Assembly: GCA_003290165.1 (NCBI GenBank)
Contig: QNQO01006973.1
Coordinates: 1 to 64,000 of the forward strand
Source: Berberis thunbergii
Taxonomy: Eukaryota > Streptophyta > Magnoliopsida > Ranunculales > Berberidaceae
Direction of reading: 5' to 3'
DNA: 64,000 nt
Under the pieces are notes generated by a model that was given only the letters and a program-made list of their open reading frames with translations, made no database searches and was not told the DNA's origin. Every line of letters starts with the position of its first letter. Positions within the stretch are counted from its first letter, which is position 1. Both the position numbers and the translations under genes were made by a program. This document shows positions 11,784 to 21,908 of the stretch, piece after piece.

Positions 11784-12461
11784 TGATGCAGTCATTTTCC
11801 ACTCCCTGCTTTGATCTAGTCCTGTTGCCCTGCACAAGTAACACACGCGAGCCACAGACCACTGTTGTAGTGGCCGATGGCACTCCGATGCTAAAGTCAG
11901 ACAAGGATCTAAAGAAGGTATAATGCTGTAAACAAGGAATTTGTAGTGTACCTTAACTTACCATCCTCATGTCTTATTTATAGTGTAGGAGTCCTAATTC
12001 GACCAGGCCATTGATGGCGTAGTTTAGGAAGGAGATCTTTGTGGATATAATTTTCTAATTAAGAGTCGTATTGTAGGAGGGAAATTCCATGTTAGCCTTG
12101 TGCTCCTAGATACATGGGAGATAGTTCCCTATCTGAGGGTATTTCGTAAGAGGAAATTTCCTTGTGTGATATGTATTTTGGTATTTGCTTCCTAGTTGGC
12201 AGCAGAGAGCTGTTGTAGTTGCTTGTCCGAAGCTGATCCTCTAGATACTTGCCTTAGTAGGGCTTACAAGTATTGAGGATAACTGTGAGACATATGGGCG
12301 TAGCAGGCTGTAAGAGTTTGGGTCCGTCTGGCAGACTGTATTGGGCGGGCTTGAAACCTCTTGGGCCGGATCAGTGTTGGGCTGACGCTGGGGCCGTAAT
12401 TCCTCGAGATCATCATGACATGTGTATGGCTCAGGGATGTGATCGTTTTGGTGTATTATCA
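11784..12461 (-). repeat. Gypsy-2 5' LTR (right copy)
   Basis: 678 bp, TGATGCAG... to ...TATTATCA on the plus strand, so its termini are inverted TGAT/ATCA. The left 440 bp repeat at 9253-9690. Confidence 0.75.
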
Positions 12462-12616
12462 CTATGTTCCTCTACTGGAAAGGGTAAATACAATCAAGTC
12501 TTTCTAGCATGTACATTGCATTTTATATTTTGAAAAGCTAAAATACTATAATTTACTTGATAGGTAGTCTGCTGACCACAAAATGATCTGCTTGCTACTA
12601 GAGTCCTCTATTGAAG

Positions 12617-13905
12617 ATGAGTTACACGTAGTATTTTCTGAGGTTGTTGGCGTTCCATTGTCCAAGAATTTCTTTGCCTTCATGAGTGTCGGACGTATAG
12701 CTTCCCTGACCGCAAACTCTACTCACTACATACGATCCTTCCCAATTAGGATCTAACTTCTTTGACCCTTCTACCTTCCTGATGACGAAGGCCTTTCTTA
12801 AGTTGAAATCCTCAGGTTGGAATTGTTTGATTTTGATCTGCTTATTGTAATAGAACATAAGTTGCTGATGATAAGTGGCAAATCTTGTGATAGTTTTTTC
12901 TCAGTTATCTTATGCTAGATTCAAGTTAGTCGCCATTTCATTGGCATTTGCTGCTAAGCTCGATACTTCCGTTCACAAGAAAGGGACTCCTATGTTGGGT
13001 GGGTTGATAGCTTTGGTTTCGAAAGCCAAGGAAAATGATGTTTCTCTAGTAGGTCTCCTTTTGGTTGTGCGATACGCTGATAGTACTCCAGGTAACTCCT
13101 CAATCCATTTGCCTTTGGCTTTATCTAATATTTTTTTATGCAATCCAAAATAGTTTTGTTTGATGCTTTAGCTTGACCATTTCCTTGTGGACATCTAGAT
13201 GTTGAATTATGTTGCTTGATACCATGCTTATTAAAGAAGAATGTAATTTCCACAAATCGAAGACTATTGTCGGCCACAATGGAATACGGAATACCAAATC
13301 GGTAGATTATAGTTTACCAAATAAATTTTTTTTACATTTGGTTCCTTGGTAGAGACGAGGGCTTCAGCTTCAATCCATTTTGTTAAATAGTCAGTTGCCA
13401 CAATCATCATATTATTCTACATTGGAGCCATTGTCATTGGCCCTATAAGGTCAATTGCCCATTGCATGAAAAACCATGGACTGATCTATAGATTCAATTT
13501 TTTTGCAGGCTGAGTAGGAATTGATTTGAACCGTTGGCATATGTCACATATTTGTACGAAGTCTCTCGCATCTTGATGCATGGTTGGCCAATAGTAACCA
13601 GCACTCAAATTTTTTGGGCTAGTGATCTGCCCCAGAATGATTTCCACAAGATCCTTCATGAATGCTGCTCAGAACTTCAAGTACTGCTGGAGAACTAATA
13701 CAGGTAAGGTCTGCCCCAAATATGATCTGTGGTAAAACTTTTCTTTCTTTACATAATATCTGTGCAGCCTTCTGTTGGAGTTTCTTGGATTGTACCTTGT
13801 CTGCTGGCAGACTACCATTCAATAGAAAATCAATAATAGGATCTTGCCAAGTAGAACTAGCATCGATCATCATCTCGGCTTTTTCTTTTTCAATACTTTC
13901 CATTT
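12617..13905 (-). pseudogene. Gypsy-1 integrase region
   Basis: The N-terminal part (about 13903-13619) gives LPQIIFGADLTC and VLSSIHEGSCGNHSG, the zinc-binding run-up of gypsy integrases. The core (about 13560-13180) is recognisable only in pieces through stops and frame changes. The C-terminal domain is open at 12858-12622 (FQPEDFNLRKAFV, LDPNWEGSYVV, WNANNLRKYYV), a strong match to the GPNWEGPY...WNANNLRKYY ending of plant gypsy pol. Integrase would insert cDNA copies; this one is dead. Confidence 0.85.
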
Positions 13906-14306
13906 CCAGGTGCTCTACTTGGGATGGAGCGCTTGAATTGATAATCAGAGGCTGACCCCAAGTTCGCTAATGCATCAACATGGGAGTTTTTTGCTCTAAG
14001 GACCTGCTTAATTGTGAAAATTGGAAAAGCCTTCAAAAGTTCTTGGACTTTATCTAGGTAGAGGATCATCCTTGGGTGCTTTGCAATGTATTCACCAGAT
14101 GTTTGACTGGTTATAAACTGAGAATCTGAATTGATGGCTAGCCTTTTAATGAACAACTCCTTTGCTAGGAGTAGACCAACAAGCAAGGCCTCATACCTTT
14201 CTTCATTATTGAGGGCTTTGAAACCAAGTGTAATAGTTTGTTCTACCATGGTTCCATTGGGCGTGAATAAAACAAGTCCTGCTCCAGCACCCTTGTTATT
14301 TGGCAA
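13890..14306 (-). pseudogene. Gypsy-1 second RNase H-like domain
   Basis: An open stretch of 138 codons with GAGAGLVLFTPNG, EERYEALLVGLLLAKEL, AINSDSQFI, YLDKVQELLKAFP and HVDALANLGS. These are the conserved blocks, including the D/E/D acids, of the RNase H-like domain found between RNase H and integrase in Tat/Ogre-type elements. Flanking domains are out of frame. Confidence 0.85.
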
Positions 14307-15227
14307 CCCATATACATATAAGTGTCACATATCTCTTGGCTGACCTGCCCTTATTTAACATGAAATGAGGAATCTTCTGCTTTTGAGGAGTGCAACACTA
14401 CTCTGCTGGCTGACTTTGTCTCATCAGCTAAGCCTTTATAGTTGTCTTCGGCTGGTAGATCAAATTGTATTGGCTTAACTCGATAGCCCATTTCATGAGT
14501 CTTTTAGAAGCATCTGAGCTGTGGAGAATTGGTCCTAAAGGATATTCCGACATGATAATCTCGATGGGCTTGAAAGTAAGGCCTTAACTTTTTTGCCGAA
14601 ACCAAAAGTACAAATTATTTTTTCATTTTTGAGTACCTGGTCTTAGCATCGAGAAGAGCTTAGATATGTAAAATACTGAAAGTTGTGCCTCTCTGATGAG
14701 AGCTGAACTAATTGCCACATTTGAAACTGCCAAGTAGAGGTACAAGTCCTCTTCCAGTTGAGGTTTTGACAGTAGAGGAAGAGAAGATAAGTAAGTTTTC
14801 AAAATTTTAAATGCAGTTTCACATTCTTCATCCCATTTGTCTCTCTGTCCTTTTTCAATGCTTTAAAAAATGGTTTACATTTGTCTGTTGATCTACCCAG
14901 GAATTGATTCAAAGCAGCTCCTCTACCTATAAGACTTTGGATTTATTTTGGAGTTGATGGTGACTTCATGTCAATGATGGCTCTGATTTGATTTGGATGG
15001 GCAATTCCCCTCTGGGTGACTAGGTATCCCAAAAATCTTTTTGATGGAACTCCAAAAGTGCATTTTTCTAGATTTAACTTCATTCGATATTTCCTTCGAA
15101 GTCCAAATGTTTCTTTAAGATTTCTGATGTGGCTGCCTGCTGAGGACCCTTGATTAGCATGTCGTCTATGTAAACTTCCATAGTTTTTTTCAATTAAATG
15201 CTTGAAGATTTTGTTTGTTAACATTTG
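14307..15227 (-). pseudogene. Gypsy-1 RT C-terminal half and RNase H
   Basis: Resumes RT immediately after CACTA-1 (QMLTNKIFKHLIEK). The MEVYIDDMLIKG active-site block (about 15190-15150) needs a frame change from it. MKLNLEKCTFGVPSKRFLGYL follows at about 15085, then the connection IDMKSPSTPK. Downstream RNase H traces (GAALNQFLGRSTDKC-like at about 14900) are broken by stops. Confidence 0.85.
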
Positions 15228-15279
15228 ATATACTACAAGAAAAATGCTCATTAATAGCATTTCAAAAACATTGTGTCTG

Positions 15280-15450
15280 CCGAAGCTATAATAGACCCAT
15301 GGTCTATTATAGCATTTTAAAAACGCTATAGTAAGTTTGCCTTTATAGCCTTTCAAAAACACTATGGTAGACTATACCATAGCATTTCTGAAACGCTATC
15401 GTAGACTATACCATAGCGTTTCTGAAACGTTATTGTAAGTATACATAGCA
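15280..15450. repeat. CACTA-1 left subterminal repeats
   Basis: Several short inverted and direct units built on TAGCATTTCNNAAACGCTAT, with related units at 21775-21885 at the other end. These are the expected transposase-binding arrays of CACTA elements. Confidence 0.7.
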
Positions 15451-16124
15451 AATTTTTTTTTTTTTTTGCTATTAAGTGACTTTTTATTACATCTTATAAG
15501 TTTTATTTCTAGAAAATAAAAATTTAAATGTGCCAAACTTAAACATTTCCATAAATGGAGGCAAAGTAATATAATTAATGAGATAATGTATTACATCGAG
15601 TCACAAAATATTTTCAGCTTTTCAATACCTAAATAAAAAACTAAATTTAAAGTATCACAACTCCCTGTATTAACACCTTAACCACCTCAACAGAACCTCA
15701 ATCATCTTCATCAATCCACATCAACAGAGCGCTCCATTTTCCAGTAGGAGCTCGACCAATCAGCAACTTGATCACAACGCCTCTTGCTAGCCTCGCTCAA
15801 TCATCAAAGTCCCTGAAAATAATGTATAAGACTGTCAGATAGTTAAGGAAGGCTTCATGACCTCAATCAGCAAAGTCCCTGAAAACAATTGTTAGCTAGA
15901 CCTTAATTTATTTTCATGGAAACTTTGAAGGAGAACAAAGGGAGGTTTCAAGACTATGTAATTACTTGAGATTTATTTGACCCAGCCCCAGTCCCAGTCC
16001 CAGTCCAAAAACACGATGAACTACCTAGGACTGCTCTCAAAGAGCAGATATAGATACCTGACCCAGCCCCAGTCCAAAAAATCCATGAAGGCCCCTTGGC
16101 CTCATACACCTGGAACCTGCATTA
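15451..16124. other. CACTA-1 interior, left part
   Basis: AT-rich, then a small duplicated GACCCAGCCCCAGTCC unit (about 15979 and 16059). I recognise no exon, although captured fragments too short to see may be present. Confidence 0.35.
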
Positions 16125-16163
16125 TCAAATGCGGCTTCCGTCTGTCACCACTATCAGTTCAAC
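16125..16163 (-). pseudogene. Possible captured malic enzyme exon fragment
   Basis: Directly after an acceptor-like TGTTACAG the minus strand reads VELIVVTDGSRI. This resembles the 'VDMIVVTDGSRILGLGDLG' block of NAD-malic enzymes, but the match is only about 12 residues and is followed by stops. It lies in the same orientation as the other captured exons. Chance similarity cannot be excluded. Confidence 0.33.
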
Positions 16164-16860
16164 CTGTAACAAATGGAAGATAAACCAGAAATGTGAAAAG
16201 TATTAAATAGTTCATACAGTAAATGTTCTCATTATGTAACAGTCAATCCCAGAAAATTCATCAACATTCATAAAGGAATGACAATATACTGGTCTAACAT
16301 TAAATGTGATCATGCAAAAAGTCATATATAGAGATAGTTGGGGAAATTTACTGAAGAGAGTTGTAGCTAGAACATGTACCTGAACTTAATTTCTTTACTA
16401 GCACTGTGAGCAGTAACAACACCCTGCACGCTTTAGTCTCGCCCAAACCACTGCCAAAATCCAGCACTTAATCACATAACATACAAGCAGCAATATAGGA
16501 CGCTCCAGGGTGCGTCAAGACAGAGTACTCTGTAAAAAACAAAGCACTCTGTCCAGTGCCATTCTTGGACAGATTAGTCACCGTGCAAACCTGCAAGCAA
16601 CCCGGCTGCTCCTCCGTGGTTTTGGCGCATCAAACCGGTGAATACTCCTGCATGCTCCTGAAGTATTTGCAACTCTGACCTCCAGAGTGCATGACCGCAC
16701 CATGGAATGATCGAAACCAGTGACGGCCCAATTTGTCCATTAAGCCTGTCCAGGTCCTCGGCCACCAGCCATGCTGCTCCGCAACCCAGCACTCCCAATC
16801 TGTGACCTACACTGATTTACCTTGTAGAGAGCCTGAAAGGAACTACATTAAAGTGCATAC
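16164..16860. other. CACTA-1 interior, unrecognised GC-richer patch
   Basis: 16560-16800 is richer in G+C than its surroundings and open on the minus strand for 74 codons, including MGVLGCGAAWLVAEDL. I recognise no family. It may be another captured fragment or the lost 3' part of the MADS gene locus. Confidence 0.3.
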
Positions 16861-19030
16861 CAAGATGCAACTGAGGTGCTTATTCTCCTCCTCTAGCATT
16901 CTTTCCTATAAAACAATTGTTGGCACAAGGAAGAAAAATTAGGAAGATGGTCAATCAAATTTCTCTTTTGGAGAACATGGAGTTGTTTTCTCATAATTCT
17001 TATACCCAAATGGGTAAAACACAACCAACAAGTTATCCATAGCTCTGGTTACCAATAATAGAAAACTCGAAATCAATCAATCAATCAATCAAAGAAGAGA
17101 GAGCAAATGTTGTTTGTTAGTCCACCAATTGTAGCTCAGTTGGTCGGACATTCACTCTCCTTGTGAGAGATCGCGGGTTCGAGACTCACCAGTTAGGATT
17201 TTGTGAGTTTTTGCCCGATTATTAGGAGCACATTTGCTTCGCCGTTGATAAGCCTTCGGGTATTGAATGCAGCTACTTAGATGGACTAGATCGGAGAGAA
17301 GCGAAAGCGAGTCTTCATGCAAGGTGGAGGCGATGGGTCGGAGCGAAAGCAAGTCTCTATGCGAGATGGAGGCGACGAGGACATTAAGTGGCAACAATAT
17401 TGTAGCCTTCGGGTCTAGTTTGGTTAACCCTATTGGGTCAGTCATGTAGCCTTCGGGCATGAATTCATAAATAAATAAAAAGGGTCAACGACCCAATTAA
17501 AAAAAAAAAAAAAAAAATGTTGTTTGTTAGTTGATCGTAATAAAAACTTACCTTTTTCTTAATCATTTTGAGGTACTCCGTCAGTCAAACAATTAAAAAC
17601 AACAAAGAAGTAAGATCTTGACTTAACCCTTTCAACTCCCAAAAAGCTTAAATTGAAAAGAAAAGTTAGCTATAAATGAATGTTACCTGTTTAGTTCTGA
17701 CCTTAGTGAGGCCATTTTGGAGGGCTTCTTCAATAGGGATAAGCTCTTTAGGATGGAGTGAGGTGAGATCCTCCCCCTTCAAATGCCTACATGGAAGAAA
17801 TAAGAAGTTCACAAAGAAATGTAGAAGAGATCACCCAAACGAGATTTTTGATTGCTCAAGATCCCAACATACAAAATCTTACTACCAAAAGAAAAGAAGA
17901 AAAAACAAAAGATACTGACCTGAGTTCAATCTGAATATTATCATTCTCTTTCTTGACTATATCCACTTCAGTGTTAAGATACTGCCAGTTTTTCAGTGTT
18001 AGTTTACTTCATATCTTGAGAAGCTAGAAGAAAATTTATATACAAAACGCTAAACTCTTATGTATATATACATATACATATTAGCTACGCTAGTTATAGA
18101 TATGGTTGATATGATATGACCACATCAGAGAAAGAAGAGGTATATATAGTGGATAAAAGAAGAGATGAAAGAGAGAACATGCATTTAAACTAGATCTGTT
18201 CATAATAATTCACTATAGTTTTGACAACAAGTTTATTAAAAAAGTTTATGTATTTGAACAACCAAAAACACATATTAATAAAGTAAATATATATACCCAC
18301 GAATCTATTCACTAAAACAAGCAAGGATGCCCATTCAAACAATATAGTATAAAAAGGGATATTAACATTTGTTTTTCTTGTTTGTGTGTTATTCAGCAAA
18401 GAAGTTTCAAGCACGGATTTCAAGTGGACAGCAAGATAAAGCAAATTCTTGCAATAGCTAGTAAGAACATATATTTGTTTAATTAGTTTTTTATGCAACA
18501 AATACCATATGATTTTAGTTATCAGAACTAAAAAAAAAAAACCTCAATGTGGAAGGATAAGATGGATCTATCTACTCAGAAAGATCAAAAAACACAGCAT
18601 CCATGCAAAAGATAAAACTCATAAACACATAACTTGGGGGAAACTAGAGATTGCTGAATTAGTAGATCTGGAAAGAAAAATTACTTATGAAAAGATCCAT
18701 AGCTCATTCACTTCAACACCAACCCAAAAATAAATTATAGTAATAAAAAAAAAAAAATTCTACCTCATGCTTTGCATCCCACAACTTCTTCCCTGGAGCC
18801 TTTTGGTATCTATCCAAGATCTTAATCAACCTTTTACCAAAAAAATTACAGAAACAAGTCAACAAAAATATATAAATACATATAAAAAAAATTATAATGA
18901 AAGAATTATGAGTGGACATACGAGGTGGAAGGGCTGCAATACTCAGACATCTTGCCAGTCCCAGAGTAAATATAACAAGAGAAACCTCAGCCTCACAAAG
19001 AACATAAATCTCTATAGCTTTCTTCATGAT
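16861..19030 (-). pseudogene. PI: Captured PISTILLATA/GLOBOSA MADS-box gene, exons 1 (3' part) to 6
   Basis: Minus-strand exons. Partial exon 1, 19030-18923: IMKKAIEIYVLCEAEVSLVIF, then after a frameshift GKMSEYCSPST. Exon 2, 18830-18764: LIKILDRYQK, KKLWDAKHE. Exon 3, 17981-17920: TEVDIVKKENDN. Exon 4, 17786-17687: HLKGEDLTSLHPKEL, IEEALQNGL. Exon 5, 17581-17552: EYLKMIKKK. Exon 6, 16905-16861: RMLEEENKHLS. Exons 2-6 are 67, 62, 100, 30 and 45 bp, which to my knowledge is the size series of PI-type B-class floral genes. The sequence covers the end of the MADS domain, the I region and most of the K box. The DNA-binding N-terminus and the C-terminal PI motif are absent. A frameshift in exon 1 and a lost AG before exon 5 make it a pseudogene. 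Confidence 0.9.
17122..17514 (+). mobile_element. tRNA-derived SINE in the fifth PISTILLATA intron
   Basis: Starts with a tRNA-like head: an A-box region TAGCTCAGTTGGTCGGAC (about 17132) and a B box GGGTTCGAGAC (about 17173). It ends in an A-run at 17499-17517. It is flanked by a 17-bp target duplication, AAATGTTGTTTGTTAGT, at 17105-17121 and 17515-17531. The body holds a ~42-bp tandem pair (AGCGAAAGCGAGTCTTCATG / AGCGAAAGCAAGTCTCTATG). RNA polymerase III would transcribe such an element, and LINE machinery would move it. The perfect duplication marks a fairly recent insertion. Confidence 0.92.
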
Positions 19031-19149
19031 CTATAATAAACAGAAAATGGCAATTACAAGCAACACCTATTCCTTACTAATTCCAGAATTATTTTGATAT
19101 CTAGGAGAAGAAAACGATCTAAATAGTACATGCAATGAAATTGATATAC

Positions 19150-20564
19150 CTTCCACTTTGCACCCTTGAAAAGTACAAAATTCATATCAAGTAGCTTATT
19201 GAGTTGTTCAAGCTCAATCATGGCACCTGCAATTCCATTCACTAATCTATTGTCATTTTCAGCGTTAAAGAAACATCCACAATCCTTTGCATCTAGAACT
19301 AACTTCGTCCAAACTGTATCACTGTCGAGTAAAGTTTGCTCATATCCCACAATCCATAGGCAATACCTGGAAGCAAATTACAAAATCCAACTATGTTCAT
19401 TTTTAGAAATTTGGCCACATCGAGACCATCAAAATAATGAACAGAAATAGGAATAATTTTCCATATTTACCTTGCTCTTGTCAGAGCCACATTTGTCCTC
19501 TAATGTTTGTCAAGGAAACCCACATCACCCTTCTCATTTGACCTTACAGTACTGATAATTATTACATCTTCCTTGCCACCGTGAAACCCATCAACATACC
19601 GAATGCTCAACGAGAAGTTACTATCTGTCTTGTATTTGTCACCAAGCTCCTTTTGCAGCAAAAAAACTTGTGATTTATACTGAGAAATAATGCCAACACT
19701 GATCTTCTGTTTGTTCGAACTTGCAGCTGCAACACCGACACTATTATAGACAACTTCATTGTCAATTATTAAAAATTAAATAAGGGCAATTCAATAAAAC
19801 CGACCTTCATAAAGCTTTGCAACAATCTCAGAGACCACAGCTGACTCCACTGGATTTCTTAGGCTATGTCCATTAACTAAAACCTCATTCCCATACCCAA
19901 CATTGATAAATGAATAAGGTCCATACATGTCTCCTTGAAGCAAATCTTTCTTGTAGATACTTTCTCTCACACTAGAAGCATCAGAAATATGATTGCCATA
20001 GAACATGCTATTAGGGAATAAGCTTATGGCAGGGTGCATTCTGTATTGGACATCAAGGAGGTGCTTCCTCTGACCCAGCAACACCAATCTCTCAAACATA
20101 CTTTTTCCAAAGTCAGCTTCCATACAAATCTATTAAGCAGAAAAAAAAATATTGTAACAATACAACAAATTGTGATCAAGCATGCAAAGCTAAGAGAATA
20201 CAGACAATAAGAAGATAAACAAACCTGGCTTTTGAGCATTGCAGGCAATTGACATTCATCACCAACTAGTATTGCATGCTGGATACCTGGAAGTAGTAGA
20301 GGAACAACTGATTCACACTCTTTAAGCTGGGCAGCCTCATCAATGACCAACATTTTCAATGGTTTCATTTCTTCTGTCTGTAAAGTAGACGAAGTCGATG
20401 TAGTGCAGAAGATAAGACAGGCATTTTGCAAACAAAATTCTTTGATTGAATTTGTATCACCAAACTCAGGAACTGAAAGCGATTTACGAAGAAAAGTACG
20501 TATTCGAATGAACTCTGCTTTGTTGTTATGTAACAACTCAGACAATGTATTTGAGTCTTTATCA
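19150..20564 (-). pseudogene. Captured SEN1/UPF1-like superfamily 1 helicase, four exons
   Basis: Minus-strand exons with GT/AG borders. Exon a, 20564-20226: motif II as LVIDEAAQLKE, then AILVGDECQLPAML. Exon b, 20129-19805: LLDVQYRMHPAISLFPN and NPVESAVVSEIV. Exon c, about 19728-19471: [26 protein letters not shown] and RTNVALTRAR (motifs V and VI). Exon d, 19366-19150: YCLWIVGYEQTL, VWTKLVLDAKDCGCFF. This is the C-terminal half of a plant SEN1-type RNA/DNA helicase; the Walker A part is missing. A stop replaces the residue just before RTNVALTRAR. Host function would be RNA processing or termination; this copy is a fragment. Confidence 0.9.
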
Positions 20565-20569
20565 CTGGA

Positions 20570-21203
20570 AGGAATTCAAGAAACAACTCAGATAATGTAA
20601 AAACCAGTAAAACACCAGGATTCGATCCACTTCATATCTTAAGAACAAACAAAGAAATTCAAGCTCCACTACAGTGAATGAAATCCATAAAAAAAAAACA
20701 TAAATTTTTTCTTAATCCAACAAAAAGAACCCAAAAAGAAGACGAAGTAAACCCCATCTATCAGAAGAAGAAGCTAACCTTGTTGTTGCTAACCCTGCAA
20801 GACCCACAAATTTCAAACCCCACAGAGAGGACAAAACTCAAACACCAAGCAATCAGAGCCGAGCAACATGCAATCAGAAATGAGAACTAATTATGCAGAA
20901 CCACCAATTCAAATCCCATAGAGGACAAACCTCAAACACATCATACAAATTAGAACCTCCACCCCATTTAGTCGGTTTTGCTTCTTAAACTTCATTCCTC
21001 CTCAAAGTCATTCAAAACAAATACAATCAACCAAACCCACGCCAAAATCCACCTAATCAACCCCCATTCACATAATCACCCACCAAACCAACACCCCCAG
21101 ATATCAAAATTCAACAAAAAACAACCAAAATCCAACATGCAAATTCACAATTAACACAAACAAACCAAAACCCATTAAGAAATCAAACCAAAAACACAAT
21201 TAC
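20570..21203 (-). other. Intron-like sequence between captured kinase exon and helicase exons
   Basis: A-rich on the plus strand (T-rich on the minus strand, as in plant introns) and without coding blocks. It begins (minus strand) with the GTAATT donor of the kinase exon and ends with the TTCCAG acceptor of the helicase exon, so the two fragments share one hybrid intron. Confidence 0.5.
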
Positions 21204-21452
21204 CTTCAAAACAGCAGGTTTTGTTGACAAACCATTGGGGAGGCTCTCAAGCTCAATAACTCTCCTTGCAATCTGAATGGGGAGCTCCTTGTGAAGAAAC
21301 TGAGCAGAGATGAGCAAGTTTTTCTCAGTGGGTTCAGACCCAAACTCCGTCATGTACCTCAAGCTGACCTCAGTTTATTTCATTCCACCCCATTTCTGTA
21401 CTTCCTCAATCAGAGCCTTGGAGAAGGTCTCAGATAATTTCTTGGCTGCCAT
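21204..21452 (-). pseudogene. PDK: Captured exon 1 of mitochondrial pyruvate dehydrogenase kinase
   Basis: The ATG at 21452 opens MAAKKLSETFSKALIEEVQK WGGMK; after an in-frame TAA where I expect CAA (Gln) it continues TEVSLRYMTEFGSEPTEKN, ISAQFLHKELPIQ and IARRVIELESLPNGLS, ending KPAVLK at a GTAATT donor. These are the conserved N-terminal residues of plant pyruvate dehydrogenase (acetyl-transferring) kinases, which phosphorylate and inactivate the E1 subunit in mitochondria. Only the first 83 codons are present, with no ATP-binding domain. The upstream stretch to about 21780, with GA-rich runs, may be the captured 5' UTR or promoter. Confidence 0.92.
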
Positions 21453-21908
21453 GGTTGAACAGTAAAAATGAAAGGGGTGAAGGGGGAGAAAAGGAAATTT
21501 GAAGGAGGAATTGAAAGCCCAGCATAGACAGAGAAGACCAACGGAGGTTACAAAGTAGAGGTTACCATGCGCAGAGTCAGTGAGTAACAATTCTGGAAGA
21601 GAGAGAGAGAGAACTGCTCGAAGGAGATGAGAGGTGAGTAAGAGGTCGAGCATAGAGAGGCAAGTAAGAAGGAGATGGGAGGCGAGCAAGAGGTCGAGCA
21701 AGAAAGAAATAAGAGGCGAGTTCTGTAGTGAGCGGGAGGAGAAGAGAGATAAAGTCGCGAAATACAAAAAAATTTGGCAGCGTCAAAACGCTCGCCAATT
21801 GACTATAGCGTTTTTCATTTGCAAAGTCATTCAAAATTGACTTTTTATAGTACATTTATAAAAAAACGCTATCGACAAATGCTATCAATGAGCATTTGTG
21901 TTGTCGTG

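Larger units (their letters stand above)
9253..12461 (-). mobile_element. Gypsy-2: internally deleted Ty3/gypsy nested in Gypsy-1
   Basis: A minus-strand element of 3.2 kb. The right LTR is 11784-12461. A truncated left LTR copy starts at 9253 with the same TGATGCAGTCATTTTCC. LTR termini are TGAT...ATCA. The flanks ATATG (9248-9252) and CTATG (12462-12466) match at 4 of 5 bases. Just left of the right LTR the minus strand reads TTTGGCGTAGTCCGTGGGGA, the usual primer-site/leader context of Tat-type gypsy elements. Two internal deletions removed gag-protease-RT sequence and the integrase C-terminus plus part of the 3' LTR. Confidence 0.85.
15231..21908 (-). mobile_element. CACTA-1: non-autonomous CACTA-type element carrying host gene fragments
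   Basis: The ends are TACTACAAGAAAAATGCTCA and, inverted, CACGACAACACAAATGCTCA; over the first 32 bases 27 match. The target duplication is 3 bp (ATA at 15228-15230 and 21909-21911), diagnostic of CACTA/EnSpm. Subterminal ATAGCGTTT/AAACGCTAT words cluster at 15280-15450 and 21775-21885. No transposase is recognisable. The interior holds exons of a pyruvate dehydrogenase kinase, a SEN1-type helicase and a PISTILLATA-type MADS gene, all minus strand, plus a nested SINE. It sits in a Tyr codon of the Gypsy-1 RT; removing it restores the reading ...VTYQMLTN. Confidence 0.9.
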
